From NCBI RefSeq assembly GCF_001424545.1, contig NZ_LMQL01000009.1, positions 310,001 through 374,000 on the forward strand: a stretch of 64,000 nucleotides of DNA, read 5' to 3'. The notes under the pieces are model-generated. The model ran no database searches, was not told the origin of the DNA, and saw only the letters and a list, made by a program, of their open reading frames with translations. This document shows positions 1-10,596 of this stretch, one piece after another (position 1 is the first letter of the stretch; each line of letters begins with the position of its first letter). Source of the stretch: Ramlibacter sp. Leaf400. Its GTDB lineage: Bacteria; Pseudomonadota; Gammaproteobacteria; Burkholderiales; Burkholderiaceae_C. A program made the position numbers and the translations under genes.

Positions 1-1
1 G

Positions 2-1297
2 CCGGGGCCGCTGATCCATGCGCGCTACGGCAAGCCGGTGATCGTCCGCTACCGCAACAACCTGCCCCGCCACGCGCGAGGCCCTGGCTCCCCGGAGATC
101 TCCATCCACCTGCACAACTTCCACTCGCCGTCGGAGAGCGACGGCCATCCGGACGACTACTTCCCCTCGCATTCCCTGCCCGGCGCCTGGAAGGACAGCT
201 GCTACCCGATGCGGTATGCCGGCGACGACCCGTGCGAGGCGCTGGGCACGATGTGGTACCACGACCACCGCCACCACTACACCGCGTCGAACGTCTACAA
301 GGGACTGGCCGGCTTCTTCCTGGCCTTCGACGAACTCGACTCCGGGAACGAGAACGATGGCAATCCCAAGGCGCTGCGCCTGCCCAGCGGCGAGTTCGAC
401 GTGCCGCTGATGGTGCAGGACAAGCAGTTCGACAGCAGCGGCTACGTGAGCTTCGACGCGCTCGACCCGGACGGCTTCGTGGGCGACAAGTTCCTGGTCA
501 ACGGCAAGATCCAGCCGTTCTTCCACGTGCGGCCGCGCAAGTACCGCCTGCGGCTGCTGGACGGGTCGACCGCGCGGGTGCTCGACCTGCAGATCCGCCA
601 CCAGAACCAGGCGCAGAAGTTCACCTACATCGCCAACGACGGCAACCTGCTGGAAGCGCCGCTGGAGATGAGCAGCGTCCATCTCGCGCCGGCCGAACGG
701 GCCGACCTCGTGGTGGACTTCTCCAAGTACCCCGTCGGGGCCGAGCTGTTCCTGGTCAACCGCCTGCAGATGCTGGACGGCCGCAAGCCCGAGAAGGATT
801 TCCTTCGCACGCCCATCCCGCTGCTGAAGTTCATCGTCGACCAGCCGTCCGTGCCGGACTACAGCCGGGTGCCCACCTGGCTGCGCAAGCTGCCGGAAGT
901 CGATATCGACTACGCCAGGAGCGTGGCCGTCCGGCGCGAGGCGCGGCTGGGCCGCAGCAACGGCGGCTGGACGATCAACGACCGCATCTACAGCAGCAAG
1001 CCCGCCTTCAAGCCCAGGCAGGGCCAGTGGGAGCTCTGGACCGTCCGCAACGACAGCGGCGGCTGGGTCCACCCGGTGCACATCCACCTGGAGGAAGGCC
1101 GCCTGCTCAGCCGCAACGGCAGGCCCCCGCCGCCCCACGAGCGCGGACGCAAGAACGTGTTCTATGCCAACCCGAACGAGCGCCTGGAGATCCTGATCCG
1201 GTTCCGCGACTTCAAGGGCAAGTACGTCACCCACTGCCACAACACCCTGCACGAAGACCACGGAATGATGGAGAACTTCGAGGTCGTCGCTTCCTGA
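2..1297 (+). CDS. Multicopper oxidase, 3' part (5' end outside window)
   Basis: The reading frame is open from the first bases of the window, so the gene begins upstream; the GTG at 38 is internal. All four copper-binding histidine clusters of a laccase/CotA/bilirubin-oxidase type multicopper oxidase are visible: HLH near 107-115, WYHDH near 254-268, HPVHIH near 1071-1088, and HCHNTLHEDHGMM near 1231-1270. The final Met would be the axial type-1 copper ligand. Such enzymes oxidise phenols, metals or other substrates at the type-1 site and reduce oxygen to water at the trinuclear cluster, usually in the periplasm or on the cell surface. Export cannot be judged because the N-terminus is missing. 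A SCO-type copper protein follows after 23 bp in the same direction, so the two may share copper handling. The true substrate is unknown. Confidence 0.9.
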   Translation, partial: PGPLIHARYGKPVIVRYRNNLPRHARGPGSPEISIHLHNFHSPSESDGHPDDYFPSHSLPGAWKDSCYPMRYAGDDPCEALGTMWYHDHRHHYTASNVYKGLAGFFLAFDELDSGNENDGNPKALRLPSGEFDVPLMVQDKQFDSSGYVSFDALDPDGFVGDKFLVNGKIQPFFHVRPRKYRLRLLDGSTARVLDLQIRHQNQAQKFTYIANDGNLLEAPLEMSSVHLAPAERADLVVDFSKYPVGAELFLVNRLQMLDGRKPEKDFLRTPIPLLKFIVDQPSVPDYSRVPTWLRKLPEVDIDYARSVAVRREARLGRSNGGWTINDRIYSSKPAFKPRQGQWELWTVRNDSGGWVHPVHIHLEEGRLLSRNGRPPPPHERGRKNVFYANPNERLEILIRFRDFKGKYVTHCHNTLHEDHGMMENFEVVAS

Positions 1298-1320
1298 CCC
1301 CGATGCGAAGGAGAGCCCCC

Positions 1321-1977
1321 ATGGACCCGCAATCGTCTCCCCTGGGCCGGCGCGCCTGCGCCTTCGCCGGCGTGGCCGCGGTCGCCGGCCTTGCCGGCTT
1401 GCTGGGCAAGCCGGACAAACCGTCCCGCGCGGCGTCGCCCTCGCGTGCGGCGGGCAGTGGACGCTTTCCCGACCTGCCGCTGCTCACGCACGAGGGGCGC
1501 CAGGTCCGCTTCTACAGCGACCTGGTGCGCGGCCGCACGGTGCTGATCAACATGATGTACGCCCAGTGCAACGACCGCTGCCCGCCGATGACGCACAACC
1601 TCAAGCTCGTGCAGCAGGAACTGGCGCCGCGCCTGGGGCGCGACGTGTTCATGTACTCGCTCAGCCTGTTGCCCGAGCATGACCGGCCGGCCGACCTGGC
1701 CGCGTACCGGCGGCTGCACGGGGTGGGCCCGGGCTGGACCTTCCTCACGGGAGACAAGGCCGACGTGGAGGCGATCCGCTATGCCCTCGGCTTCTACAGC
1801 CGCGATCCGCAGCTGGACGCGGACATCGGCCAGCACACGGGCATGGTGCGGGTGGGCAACGAGGCGCTGGACCGCTGGTGCATGGTGCATGCCCTGCAGG
1901 AAACCGAGTCGATCCTGGAGGCGATGGCCGGCCTGGTGCCGCTGGCACGGGTGGACGGGCGCGTGCGGGTGGCGTGA
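1321..1977 (+). CDS. SCO1/SenC family copper chaperone-like protein
   Basis: A 218-residue protein with an N-terminal hydrophobic segment (residues about 12-28), so probably membrane-anchored or periplasmic. It has the thioredoxin-like SCO fold signature: the CxxxC copper/thiol motif QCNDRC (C83, C87) and the distal histidine in GQHTGM (H172). SCO proteins deliver copper to, or maintain thiols of, cuproenzymes such as the CuA site of cytochrome oxidase. The start is the ATG preceded by GAAGGAGAG at good spacing. It lies 23 bp downstream of the multicopper oxidase, so here its client is plausibly that oxidase rather than cytochrome oxidase; this is inference from position. A short Arg/Ala-rich linker follows the anchor. 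Confidence 0.85.
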   Translation: MDPQSSPLGRRACAFAGVAAVAGLAGLLGKPDKPSRAASPSRAAGSGRFPDLPLLTHEGRQVRFYSDLVRGRTVLINMMYAQCNDRCPPMTHNLKLVQQELAPRLGRDVFMYSLSLLPEHDRPADLAAYRRLHGVGPGWTFLTGDKADVEAIRYALGFYSRDPQLDADIGQHTGMVRVGNEALDRWCMVHALQETESILEAMAGLVPLARVDGRVRVA

Positions 1978-1999
1978 GCGCCGCGCGCGGCGCAGCGGT

Positions 2000-2022
2000 G
2001 CAGCCGCGCAGCCTGCGGCTGC
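2000..2022. terminator. Perfect 8-bp hairpin between convergent genes
   Basis: GCAGCCGC and GCGGCTGC form an 8-bp stem with a 7-base loop directly between the stops of the SCO gene and the oppositely oriented dehydrogenase. A second perfect 16-base palindrome, GCGCCGCGCGCGGCGC, sits at 1978-1993. Neither has a T-tract, so a bidirectional terminator or RNA-stabilising hairpin is inferred from position. Confidence 0.45.
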
Positions 2023-2922
2023 TCAGGAGCCCTTCCCGCCGGGCGGCGGCAGTTCGATGCCGGGGAAGACCTTGATCACCGCGCTGTCGTCCTCGCGGCC
2101 GTGGCCCGCGCTGGAGGCCTGCATGAACATCTGGTGCGCGGTGGACGAGAGCGGAAGCGGAAACTTCGTCGCGCGCGCCACGTCGAGCACCAGCCCGAGG
2201 TCCTTCACGAAGATGTCGACCGCCGACAAGGGCCTGTAGTCGCCCGCCAGCACGTGCGGCATGCGGTTCTCGAACATCCAGCTGTTGCCCGCGCTGTGCG
2301 TGATCACCTCGTAAAGCGCTTTCGCGTCCACACCCTCACGCAGCCCCAGCGCCATGGCTTCGGCCGCTGCCGCGATGTGCACGCCGGCGAGCAGCTGGTT
2401 GATGATCTTCACCTTGCTGCCGGCCCCGGCGCGGTCCCCGAGCCGGTACACCTTGTCGGCCATGGCATCGAGCACGCCGCCCGCGGCCGCGTAGGCTTCG
2501 GGACGGCCCGCCGTCATCATCGTGATCTGCCCGGCCGCCGCCTTGGCCGCGCCCCCGGAGATCGGTGCATCGAGGTAGAGGAGCCCAAGCGCTTCGAGGC
2601 GCTGCTCGAGCGCGGCCGACCAGTTCGGATCGACCGTCGAGCACATCAGGAAGACGCTGCCCTTCTTCATCGCCGATGCGCAACCGTTCGCCCCGAACAG
2701 CACGTCCTCGGTCTGCGCGGCATTGACGACCACCGAAACGATGGCGTCGCAGCTCGCCGCGACCTTGGCGGGGGAATCACAACCGGTCGCGCCATCGCCC
2801 ACCAGGGCCTCGACGGCCTCCCGCCGGAGGTCGTGGACCGCGACCGCATGCCCCGCCCGCAGCAGCGACCGCGCCATGCCCTGTCCCATGGCGCCAAGGC
2901 CGATCAATCCAACGTTCATCAT
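2023..2922 (-). CDS. ltnD: L-threonate dehydrogenase-like NAD-dependent oxidoreductase (HIBADH family)
   Basis: A 299-residue beta-hydroxyacid dehydrogenase. The Rossmann motif GLIGLGAMG lies at residues 5-13, the substrate-binding stretch DAPISGGAAKA near 119-128, and the catalytic lysine in KVKIINQ at K172. The stretch AGNSWMFENRMPHV and the C-terminal EDDSAVIKVFPGIELP resemble what I recall of LtnD, which oxidises L-threonate to 2-dehydro-L-erythronate, more than tartronate-semialdehyde or 3-hydroxyisobutyrate enzymes. The other usual threonate pathway genes (a DUF1537 kinase, an aldolase, an isomerase) are not nearby, so the substrate stays provisional. The gene follows a LysR gene on the same strand and backs onto a tartrate dehydratase gene, fitting a sugar-acid locus. 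MNVGL one codon in is an equally possible start. Confidence 0.72.
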   Translation of the reverse strand: MMNVGLIGLGAMGQGMARSLLRAGHAVAVHDLRREAVEALVGDGATGCDSPAKVAASCDAIVSVVVNAAQTEDVLFGANGCASAMKKGSVFLMCSTVDPNWSAALEQRLEALGLLYLDAPISGGAAKAAAGQITMMTAGRPEAYAAAGGVLDAMADKVYRLGDRAGAGSKVKIINQLLAGVHIAAAAEAMALGLREGVDAKALYEVITHSAGNSWMFENRMPHVLAGDYRPLSAVDIFVKDLGLVLDVARATKFPLPLSSTAHQMFMQASSAGHGREDDSAVIKVFPGIELPPPGGKGS

Positions 2923-2997
2923 CCAGGCTCCGTCGAGTCGACTTCGAACTGTACGCTTCGATGCTCGTCCTGGCGTCGGCGGGATGGCATGGCGTGA

Positions 2998-3909
2998 TCA
3001 CGTGAGCGCGTCGCTGGCAGCGCTGCGCCAGAAAACTTCCGCAGCGCTTCCTGCGGAGCTTCGAGACCTGTACAGCCGGATCCCCAGCGAAATACTCCAA
3101 TCCTCTGCGGCTGCCGGGACCAGGCGGCCGGCGGCCAGGTCCTCTTCCACCAGCGTCTGCGGCAACCATGCGACGCCTCGTCCGTCCAGAGCCATGGTTC
3201 GCAGCACCGACGCAAGGTGCGCGGTGAATGCCACGCGAACAGGAAGTGCCTCGAGCCGTCGACCGACGACGGCGCGCACGATGCGGCCCAAGCCTGATTC
3301 GGCGGCGTACTGCAGCACCGGCACCTCCTGCGCAGGCCAGCTGCCGATGCGATGCCGCGGCTGTCCTTGCGCGTCGGGAGATGAGACCGCGATCAACCTG
3401 TCCTGGCCGACCTGCGCCGACAGGTAGGTCTCCTCGTCCAGGGGACCGCTCGCACCGGGGTGTGAGTGACTCAGGACGAACTGCACCTTGCTTTGCACCA
3501 TCAGGGCTTCGCAGCGCTGCAGCACATCGGAGACGAGTTCCACCGGGCCCAATGTGGTCCTCGATTCGAGACCGCGAAGCCAGCGGGGAAGGAAGGTGAA
3601 CGAGAGCGCGTGCGTGGACGCGATGCGAAGGGTGGCCGAGTTGGCTTCGGCCACGCCGCGCGCTTCCCCGGGCAAGCGGGTCACGCGGACGACCAGGTCG
3701 TCGGCAACGGCGCGGAACCATTCTCCGGCCGAAGTGAGTTTCGCGGGCTGCGTGCTCCGGTCGAACAGATCGGCCCCGAGCCATTCCTCCAGGGCCCGGA
3801 CCCGGCGGCTGAAGGCGGGCTGTGTCATGTGCCTCTCCTCGGCTGCACGCGAGAAGTTGCCCGTCGCCGCCAGCGCCCGGAAGTCCTCCAGCCAGTCGAA
3901 GTTCAGCAT
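2998..3909 (-). CDS. LysR family transcriptional regulator
   Basis: A 303-residue LysR-type regulator. The N-terminal winged helix reads MLNFDWLEDFRALAAT followed by RAAEERHMTQPAFSRRVRAL, and the effector-binding domain occupies the rest. The frame could open 15 codons earlier at 3954, but the ATG at 3909 has a GGGAG ribosome site at proper spacing and gives the usual LysR N-terminus, so it is preferred. It is divergent from the tartrate dehydratase gene (100 bp apart) and codirectional with the LtnD-like dehydrogenase. By the normal LysR arrangement it probably controls tartrate dehydratase and the Bug gene in response to a tartrate-like acid. Confidence 0.87.
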   Translation of the reverse strand: MLNFDWLEDFRALAATGNFSRAAEERHMTQPAFSRRVRALEEWLGADLFDRSTQPAKLTSAGEWFRAVADDLVVRVTRLPGEARGVAEANSATLRIASTHALSFTFLPRWLRGLESRTTLGPVELVSDVLQRCEALMVQSKVQFVLSHSHPGASGPLDEETYLSAQVGQDRLIAVSSPDAQGQPRHRIGSWPAQEVPVLQYAAESGLGRIVRAVVGRRLEALPVRVAFTAHLASVLRTMALDGRGVAWLPQTLVEEDLAAGRLVPAAAEDWSISLGIRLYRSRSSAGSAAEVFWRSAASDALT

Positions 3910-4009
3910 CGGTGCTCCCAAGGCATTGAAGGAGAGAAAAAGAGCATTGGCCATGAAAACGGGCTTGGCCGACCATCGCGGCTCCCCTCAGCACCCCAGG
4001 AGCCTCCCC

Positions 4010-5176
4010 GTGAAGATCGTCGAAATCCGCGAAAAGACCATCCCCATCAGCTCGCCCATCCGCAACGCGTACATCGACTTTAGCAAGATGACGCTGAGCC
4101 TCGTCGCCGTGATCACCGACGTGATCCGGGATGGCAAGCCGGTCGTCGGCTACGGATTCAACTCGAATGGCCGCTATGGGCAGGGCAAGCTCATGCGCGA
4201 ACGCTTCATCCCCCGCGTCATGGAAGCCAGCCCCGAATCGCTGATCGATGCCAGCGGCAAGAACCTCGATCCGCACAAGATCTGGAACACCATGTTCACC
4301 AATGAGAAGCCGGGCGGACACGGCGAGCGCTCGGTGGCCATCGGCACCATCGACATGGCGGTGTGGGACGTGGTCGCCAAGATCGAAGGCAAGCCGCTGT
4401 TCCAGTTGCTCGCCGACCGTTACGGCGACGGCAAGCCGAATCGCAGGATCTTCGTTTACGCGGCGGGCGGCTACTACTACCCGGGCCAGGACCACGGCAA
4501 GCTCAAGGACGAGATGCGCAGCTACATCGACCGGGGGTACACCGTGGTCAAGAAGAAGATCGGGGGCGCGTCGCTGGACGAAGACCTGCGTCGCATCGAT
4601 TCGATCCTGAGCGTGCTGCAGGACGGCCAGAAGCTCTGCGTCGACGCCAACGGCCGCTTCGACCTGGACACCGCGATCGCCTACGCCAAGGCGCTCTCCC
4701 AGTACGACCTGTTCTGGTACGAGGAGCCGGGCGACCCGCTCGACTTCGAGCTGCAGGCCACCCTGCGCAACTACTACAAGAACCCGATGGCTACCGGCGA
4801 AGACCTGTTCTCCATGCAGGATGCGCGCAACCTGATCCGTTATGGCGGAATGCGGCCCGACCGCGACTGGCTCCAGTTCGACTGCGCCCTGAGCTACGGC
4901 CTGGTCGAGTACCTCCGGACGCTGGACATGCTCAAGGAACACGGCTGGTCCGCCAGCCGGTGCATCCCGCACGGGGGCCACCAGATGTCGCTGAACATCG
5001 CCGCGGGCCTGGGCCTTGGCGGCAACGAGTCCTATCCCGACCTGTTCCAGCCCTTCGGCGGCTTCCCCGACGGCGTCAAGGTGCGGGAGGGGTACGTGAC
5101 GCTGCCGGACCTCCCGGGGATCGGGTTCGAAGGCAAGGCCGATCTGTACCGCGAGATGCAGGCGCTCTCCGCCTGA
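4010..5176 (+). CDS. tarD: D(-)-tartrate dehydratase, enolase superfamily
   Basis: A 388-residue mandelate-racemase-subgroup enolase superfamily protein that matches my memory of the characterised Bradyrhizobium D-tartrate dehydratase over its whole length. Visible active-site elements are NEKPGGHGERS (K100), the KxK base pair at K181/K183, metal ligands D212 (VDANGRF), E238 or E239 (WYEEPGDP) and E264 (ATGEDLF), and H321 (CIPHGGHQ). The reaction would be dehydration of D-tartrate to oxaloacetate with Mg2+ in the cytoplasm. The start chosen is the GTG at 4010 with an AGGAG site 8 bases upstream, which gives the family's usual N-terminus; a longer in-frame ATG lies inside the promoter region. 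A Bug binding-protein gene follows after 26 bp. A paralogue lies at 52275-53444. Confidence 0.88.
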   Translation: MKIVEIREKTIPISSPIRNAYIDFSKMTLSLVAVITDVIRDGKPVVGYGFNSNGRYGQGKLMRERFIPRVMEASPESLIDASGKNLDPHKIWNTMFTNEKPGGHGERSVAIGTIDMAVWDVVAKIEGKPLFQLLADRYGDGKPNRRIFVYAAGGYYYPGQDHGKLKDEMRSYIDRGYTVVKKKIGGASLDEDLRRIDSILSVLQDGQKLCVDANGRFDLDTAIAYAKALSQYDLFWYEEPGDPLDFELQATLRNYYKNPMATGEDLFSMQDARNLIRYGGMRPDRDWLQFDCALSYGLVEYLRTLDMLKEHGWSASRCIPHGGHQMSLNIAAGLGLGGNESYPDLFQPFGGFPDGVKVREGYVTLPDLPGIGFEGKADLYREMQALSA

Positions 5177-5202
5177 GCGCGCCACCATCCGAAGGAATCG
5201 CA

Positions 5203-6180
5203 ATGAAGATGCTCACCCGCATGGCGGGCCTGGTCGCCCTCGTCCACCTCTCCACGCTCGCCTGGGCCGACTTCCCGGACAAGCCGGTCACACTGGTGGT
5301 TCCCTTCGCCGCGGGAGGTCCCAGCGACAAGATCGCCCGCGACCTGGCCGAGGCGCTGCGCAAGCCGCTGGGCCAGACCGTGATCGTCGACAATGCCGGC
5401 GGGGCCGGCGGCACCATCGGCGCGGCCAAGGTCGCCAGGGCCAACGCGGACGGCTACACCCTGCTGGTCCACCACATCGGCATGGCAACCGCGCCCGCGC
5501 TCTATCGCAAGCTGAGCTACAAGGTTCCGGACGATTTCGAGTTCCTGGGGCTGATCAATGAGGCGCCCTCCGTCCTCATCGGCAAGCCCGGCCTGGAACC
5601 CGGTAACTTCGCGGACCTGCGCAAGTGGATCGCAGGCAACGCAGGCAAGGTGAACCTTGCCAATGCCGGCCTTGGCTCGGCGTCCCATCTCTGCGGGCTG
5701 ATGTTCCAGAGCGCGCTCAAGACCAACCTGACGACGATCCCCTACAAGGGCACCGCACCCGCAATGAACGACCTGATCGGTGGCCAGGTGGACCTGATGT
5801 GCGAGCAGGCGACGAACGCCGTGCCGCAGATCGAAGGCAAGAAGGTCAAGGTCTTTGGCGTCACCAGCATGCAGCGCCTGCAGATCCCGGCCTTGAAGGA
5901 TGTGCCGACGCTGTCGGAGGCGGGGCTGAAGGAGTTCAACGTGCAGGTGTGGCATGGGCTCTACGCCCCGCGGGGCACTCCGCCTGCCGTTCTCGCCAAG
6001 CTGAACGCCGCGCTGCGCGTAGCCCTCAAGGACCCGGAACTCATCAAGCGCGAGGAAGCGCTGGGCCTCTCCGTCATCAAGGATGACCGGCTCGACCCGG
6101 CGGGACACAGGAAGTTCGTGGAAGCCGAAAAGGCACGCTGGTCGAAGGTGATCAAGGACGCAGGCGAGTACGCTGACTGA
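5203..6180 (+). CDS. Bug/TctC family periplasmic substrate-binding protein
   Basis: A 325-residue exported protein. The signal peptide covers about residues 1-22 and ends at AWA. The mature start DFPDKPVTLVVPFAAGGPSD is diagnostic of the tripartite tricarboxylate transporter receptor (Bug) family, and the ligand-loop motif PYKGTAPAMNDLIGGQVD is present near 190. These Venus-flytrap proteins bind carboxylates or amides. No TctA/TctB membrane genes are nearby, which is common for Bug proteins in Burkholderiales. Placed directly after tartrate dehydratase, it probably binds the same acid. The stretches MATAPALYRKL and VWHGLYAP are shared with the Bug protein at 58725-59693, suggesting one subfamily. 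Confidence 0.88.
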   Translation: MKMLTRMAGLVALVHLSTLAWADFPDKPVTLVVPFAAGGPSDKIARDLAEALRKPLGQTVIVDNAGGAGGTIGAAKVARANADGYTLLVHHIGMATAPALYRKLSYKVPDDFEFLGLINEAPSVLIGKPGLEPGNFADLRKWIAGNAGKVNLANAGLGSASHLCGLMFQSALKTNLTTIPYKGTAPAMNDLIGGQVDLMCEQATNAVPQIEGKKVKVFGVTSMQRLQIPALKDVPTLSEAGLKEFNVQVWHGLYAPRGTPPAVLAKLNAALRVALKDPELIKREEALGLSVIKDDRLDPAGHRKFVEAEKARWSKVIKDAGEYAD

Positions 6181-6237
6181 TCCTGCCGTCTGATCGAGGC
6201 CCCCTAGGAGGCCTAACCACTGAGAGGTGACATCCAT

Positions 6238-8550
6238 ATGAAGGACAGCCCGACCCCCGACTTCCGCCAGGCCGCGCTCGACTACCACGCCCAGGCGCCG
6301 GCCGGGAAACTGGCCATCAGCGCCACCAAGCCGCTGTCGAACCAGCGCGACCTCTCGCTGGCCTACTCCCCGGGCGTCGCGGCGCCGTGCGAGGAGATCG
6401 TGCGGGACCCCGAGGCGGCGTACAAGTACACCGCCCGCGGCAACCTGGTGGCGGTGATCTCCAATGGCACCGCGGTGCTGGGGCTGGGCGACATCGGCGC
6501 GCTGGCCTCCAAGCCCGTGATGGAAGGCAAGGCCGTCCTGTTCAAGAAGTTCGCCGGGGTCGACGTCTTCGACATCGAGGTCGACGAGAAGGACCCGAAG
6601 AAGCTGGTCGAGGTGATCGCCGCGCTCGAGCCCACCTTCGGCGCCATCAACCTGGAAGACATCAAGGCGCCGGACTGCTTCTACGTCGAGCGCGAGCTGC
6701 GCAAGCGCATGAAGATCCCGGTGTTCCATGACGACCAGCACGGCACGGCGATCACGGTGGCGGCCGCCATGGTCAACGCGCTGAAGGTGGCCGGCAAGGA
6801 GATCGGCCAGGTCAAGCTGGTGACGTCCGGGGCCGGCGCCGCGGCGCTGGCCTGCCTCAACCTGCTCTTGAAGGTCGGGGTGAAACGCGAGAACGTCTTC
6901 GTGACGGACCTGGCCGGCGTGGTGTACGAGGGGCGGCAGGAGCTCATGGACGAGGACAAGCGGCAGTACATGCAGAACACGCAGGCCCGCACGCTCGCCG
7001 AAGTGATCAAGGACGCGGACGTCTTCCTGGGGCTGTCGGCCGGCAACGTGCTGAAGCCCGCCATGGTGGCCAGCATGGCCGCGCGCCCCGTGATCTTCGC
7101 GCTGGCCAACCCCACGCCGGAGATCCTCCCAGAGGCCGCCCGGGCGGTGCGGGATGACATCGTCATGGCCACCGGCCGGGCCGACTACCCCAACCAGGTC
7201 AACAACGTCCTGTGCTTTCCGTACATCTTCCGGGGCGCGCTGGACGCCGGGGCCACCACCATCAACGACGAGATGGAGATCGCCGCGGTGCATGCAATCG
7301 CCGAGCTGGCGCAGGCGGAACAGAGCGAGCGGGTGGCGGCCGCCTACGCCGGAGAGAAGCTGTCCTTCGGTCCCGACTACCTGATCCCCAAGCCGTTCGA
7401 CCCGCGCCTGATGACGCGCATCGCGCCGGCCGTCGCGAAGGCTGCCGCCGAAAGTGGCGTGGCCCTGCGGCCCATCGAGGACATGGCGGCCTACCGCGCG
7501 AAGCTGGAAGGCTTCGTGTACGCATCGGGCACCACCATGAAGCCCATCTTCGACGCCGCACGGCGCGCGCCGTCCAAGCGCGTGGCCTACTGCGAAGGCG
7601 AAGAGGAGCGCGTGCTGCGCGCGGCCCAGATCGTCGTGGACGAGGGGATCGCGCGGCCCACGCTGATCGGGCGTCCCGCGGTCATTGCCCAGCGCATCGA
7701 GAAGTTCGGCCTGCGGCTGAAGGAAGAACTCGACTACGACATCGTCAACGTCGAATTCGACAACCGCTACCGCGACTTCTGGCAGACGTACCACCGGATG
7801 ACGGACCGCAAGGGCACGACGGTGCAGACGGCGAAGATCGAGATGCGGCGCCGGCTCACCCTCATCGGCGCCATGCTGCTGCACAAGGGCGACGTGGACG
7901 GCATGATCTGCGGCACCTGGGGCACCACCGCGATCCACCTGCACTACATCGACCAGGTGATCGGCAAGCGGCCCGGCGGCTGTCCGTCGACGCCGCAGGA
8001 CGTGCCCGTCTACGCCTGCATGAACGGGCTGCTGCTGCCCGACCGGCAGATCTTCCTGGTCGACACGCACGTCAACTACGACCCGACGCCGGAGGAGCTG
8101 GCGGAGATCACGACCATGGCGGCGGAAGAGATGGTGCGCTTCGGCATCAAGCCGAAGGCGGCCCTCCTGTCGCATTCGAACTTCGGCACCAGCGACCAGC
8201 CGACCGCGGTCAAGATGCGGCGCACGCTCGACCTGCTGCGCCGTGAAGCCCCCTGGCTGGAGGTGGACGGCGAGATGCACGGCGACCTGGCCCTCGACGG
8301 CGCGCGGCGCGAGGGGGTGATGCCCAACGGTGCCCTGAGCGGCGACGCCAACCTGCTGGTGTTCCCCAACATCGATGCCGCCAACATCTCCTACAGCCTG
8401 CTCAAGAAGGCAGCGGGCGGCAACATCTCCATCGGCCCGGTGCTGCTGGGCGCGGCCAAGCCCGTGCACATCCTCACGCCCGGCGCCACGGTGCGCCGCA
8501 TCGTCAACATGACGGCGCTCACGGTCGCCGACGCCAACGCCGGCCGGTGA
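6238..8550 (+). CDS. maeB: NADP-dependent malic enzyme MaeB (malic enzyme-phosphotransacetylase fusion)
   Basis: A 770-residue multidomain malic enzyme that decarboxylates malate to pyruvate with NADP+. The N-terminal malic-enzyme and NAD-binding domains span about residues 15-420 ([42 protein letters not shown]). The C-terminal phosphate-acetyltransferase-like domain spans about 430-765 and in this family is regulatory (acetyl-CoA sensing) rather than catalytic. Length matches the family. The ATG at 6238 is preceded by GAGAGGTGAC. It lies 57 bp after the Bug gene, so readthrough from the tartrate operon is possible; oxaloacetate from tartrate could re-enter as malate and leave as pyruvate. 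A FadR-type regulator gene converges on it 16 bp downstream. Confidence 0.95.
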   Translation: MKDSPTPDFRQAALDYHAQAPAGKLAISATKPLSNQRDLSLAYSPGVAAPCEEIVRDPEAAYKYTARGNLVAVISNGTAVLGLGDIGALASKPVMEGKAVLFKKFAGVDVFDIEVDEKDPKKLVEVIAALEPTFGAINLEDIKAPDCFYVERELRKRMKIPVFHDDQHGTAITVAAAMVNALKVAGKEIGQVKLVTSGAGAAALACLNLLLKVGVKRENVFVTDLAGVVYEGRQELMDEDKRQYMQNTQARTLAEVIKDADVFLGLSAGNVLKPAMVASMAARPVIFALANPTPEILPEAARAVRDDIVMATGRADYPNQVNNVLCFPYIFRGALDAGATTINDEMEIAAVHAIAELAQAEQSERVAAAYAGEKLSFGPDYLIPKPFDPRLMTRIAPAVAKAAAESGVALRPIEDMAAYRAKLEGFVYASGTTMKPIFDAARRAPSKRVAYCEGEEERVLRAAQIVVDEGIARPTLIGRPAVIAQRIEKFGLRLKEELDYDIVNVEFDNRYRDFWQTYHRMTDRKGTTVQTAKIEMRRRLTLIGAMLLHKGDVDGMICGTWGTTAIHLHYIDQVIGKRPGGCPSTPQDVPVYACMNGLLLPDRQIFLVDTHVNYDPTPEELAEITTMAAEEMVRFGIKPKAALLSHSNFGTSDQPTAVKMRRTLDLLRREAPWLEVDGEMHGDLALDGARREGVMPNGALSGDANLLVFPNIDAANISYSLLKKAAGGNISIGPVLLGAAKPVHILTPGATVRRIVNMTALTVADANAGR

Positions 8551-8566
8551 CGCGCGAGTCCCTTCC

Positions 8567-9310
8567 TCACTGACCGCGCAGCAGCCGCGGCGGGGCGTCG
8601 AGCTTGGGCAGGCGCCGGCGCGAGGCGAGCACCACCTCGATGTCGTCGCGGGCGCCGTCGATGAGCACCAGCGCCGCCTTCTCGGCGCGGGCCGGCTTGC
8701 GGGCGATGACGGCGTCGAGCACCGCCCGGTGCAGCGGCAGCGAATCGCGCGCGCCCCCCGTGCGGGCGGTGGAGATCTCGAAGCTCGTGCGCAGCAGCGG
8801 CCCCAGCGCCTTGCTCATCTGCACGATCATGCGGTTGTGGGCGGCCCGCAGCAGGCCCTGGTGGAAGGCCAGGTCGTGGCGCACGTAGTCGCCGCCCTCG
8901 ACGACGGCGTGCCGCATGCCCTCGTAGGCGGCCTCCAGGTGCTGCAGGTCGGCCACCGTGGCCCTTTCGGCGGCCATGCGCACCGCGGCCGGCTCCACCA
9001 GCCGCCGCAGCTCCTGCAGGTCGCGCAGGAACTCGCGCGTGAGCCCGACCTGGCTTTGCCAGCCGACGAGGTCGGCGTCGAACCAGTTCCATGATTCGGG
9101 CGGCAGCACGCGCGTGCCGACCTTGGGGCCGGTGGAGACCATCCCCTTGGCCACCAGCGACTTGATCGCCTCGCGCACCACGGTCCGGCTGACGCCGAGC
9201 GCCTCGCCGAGCTGCGGCTCGGGCGGCATCGGCGCCCCCGGCAGGTAGCGCCCGGCCACGATGGCCGTCCCCAGGCTCGCGACCGCGTGTCCGTGGACGT
9301 TCTTGATCAT
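8567..9310 (-). CDS. FadR-type GntR family regulator (FCD domain)
   Basis: A 247-residue GntR regulator. The winged helix is at about residues 12-70, containing PPEPQLGEALGVSRTVVREA, and the all-helical FCD effector domain spans about 95-225 with metal-binding residues D and H in YVRHDLAFHQGLL. The ATG at 9310 is preferred; the frame can open 12 codons further upstream at 9346, but that would add an atypical extension. It is divergent from the ABC importer operon starting at 9472, so it most likely represses that sugar transporter. The 161-bp gap contains CATATG and CGATCGATC short palindromes but no convincing FadR-type operator that I can single out. Confidence 0.87.
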   Translation of the reverse strand: MIKNVHGHAVASLGTAIVAGRYLPGAPMPPEPQLGEALGVSRTVVREAIKSLVAKGMVSTGPKVGTRVLPPESWNWFDADLVGWQSQVGLTREFLRDLQELRRLVEPAAVRMAAERATVADLQHLEAAYEGMRHAVVEGGDYVRHDLAFHQGLLRAAHNRMIVQMSKALGPLLRTSFEISTARTGGARDSLPLHRAVLDAVIARKPARAEKAALVLIDGARDDIEVVLASRRRLPKLDAPPRLLRGQ

Positions 9311-9471
9311 GGGCACCCCGCGGAACGCAACCAATCGCACTACCATATGACGATCGATCCCGAGGGTGCTCGGTGTTTCCCCGGATGCGGGCAGGACCTC
9401 CGGGGATTCTGATGACGCGCCGGTGATGCGGGTCCAGACGGGGCCGCGCCGGCCAACGCGGCAAGGACACG

Positions 9472-10551
<1,080 letters not shown>

Positions 10552-10596
10552 GCCCCCGAGTGCCCCTGCGCAACCCCACCAACGAAGGAGACACCC

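Noticed and set aside
5032..8469. Very long open frame on the minus strand (over 1,100 codons)
   Set aside because: Lies antisense to tarD, the Bug gene and maeB; it is His/Arg/Gly-rich with no domain, a typical shadow of GC-rich codon bias.
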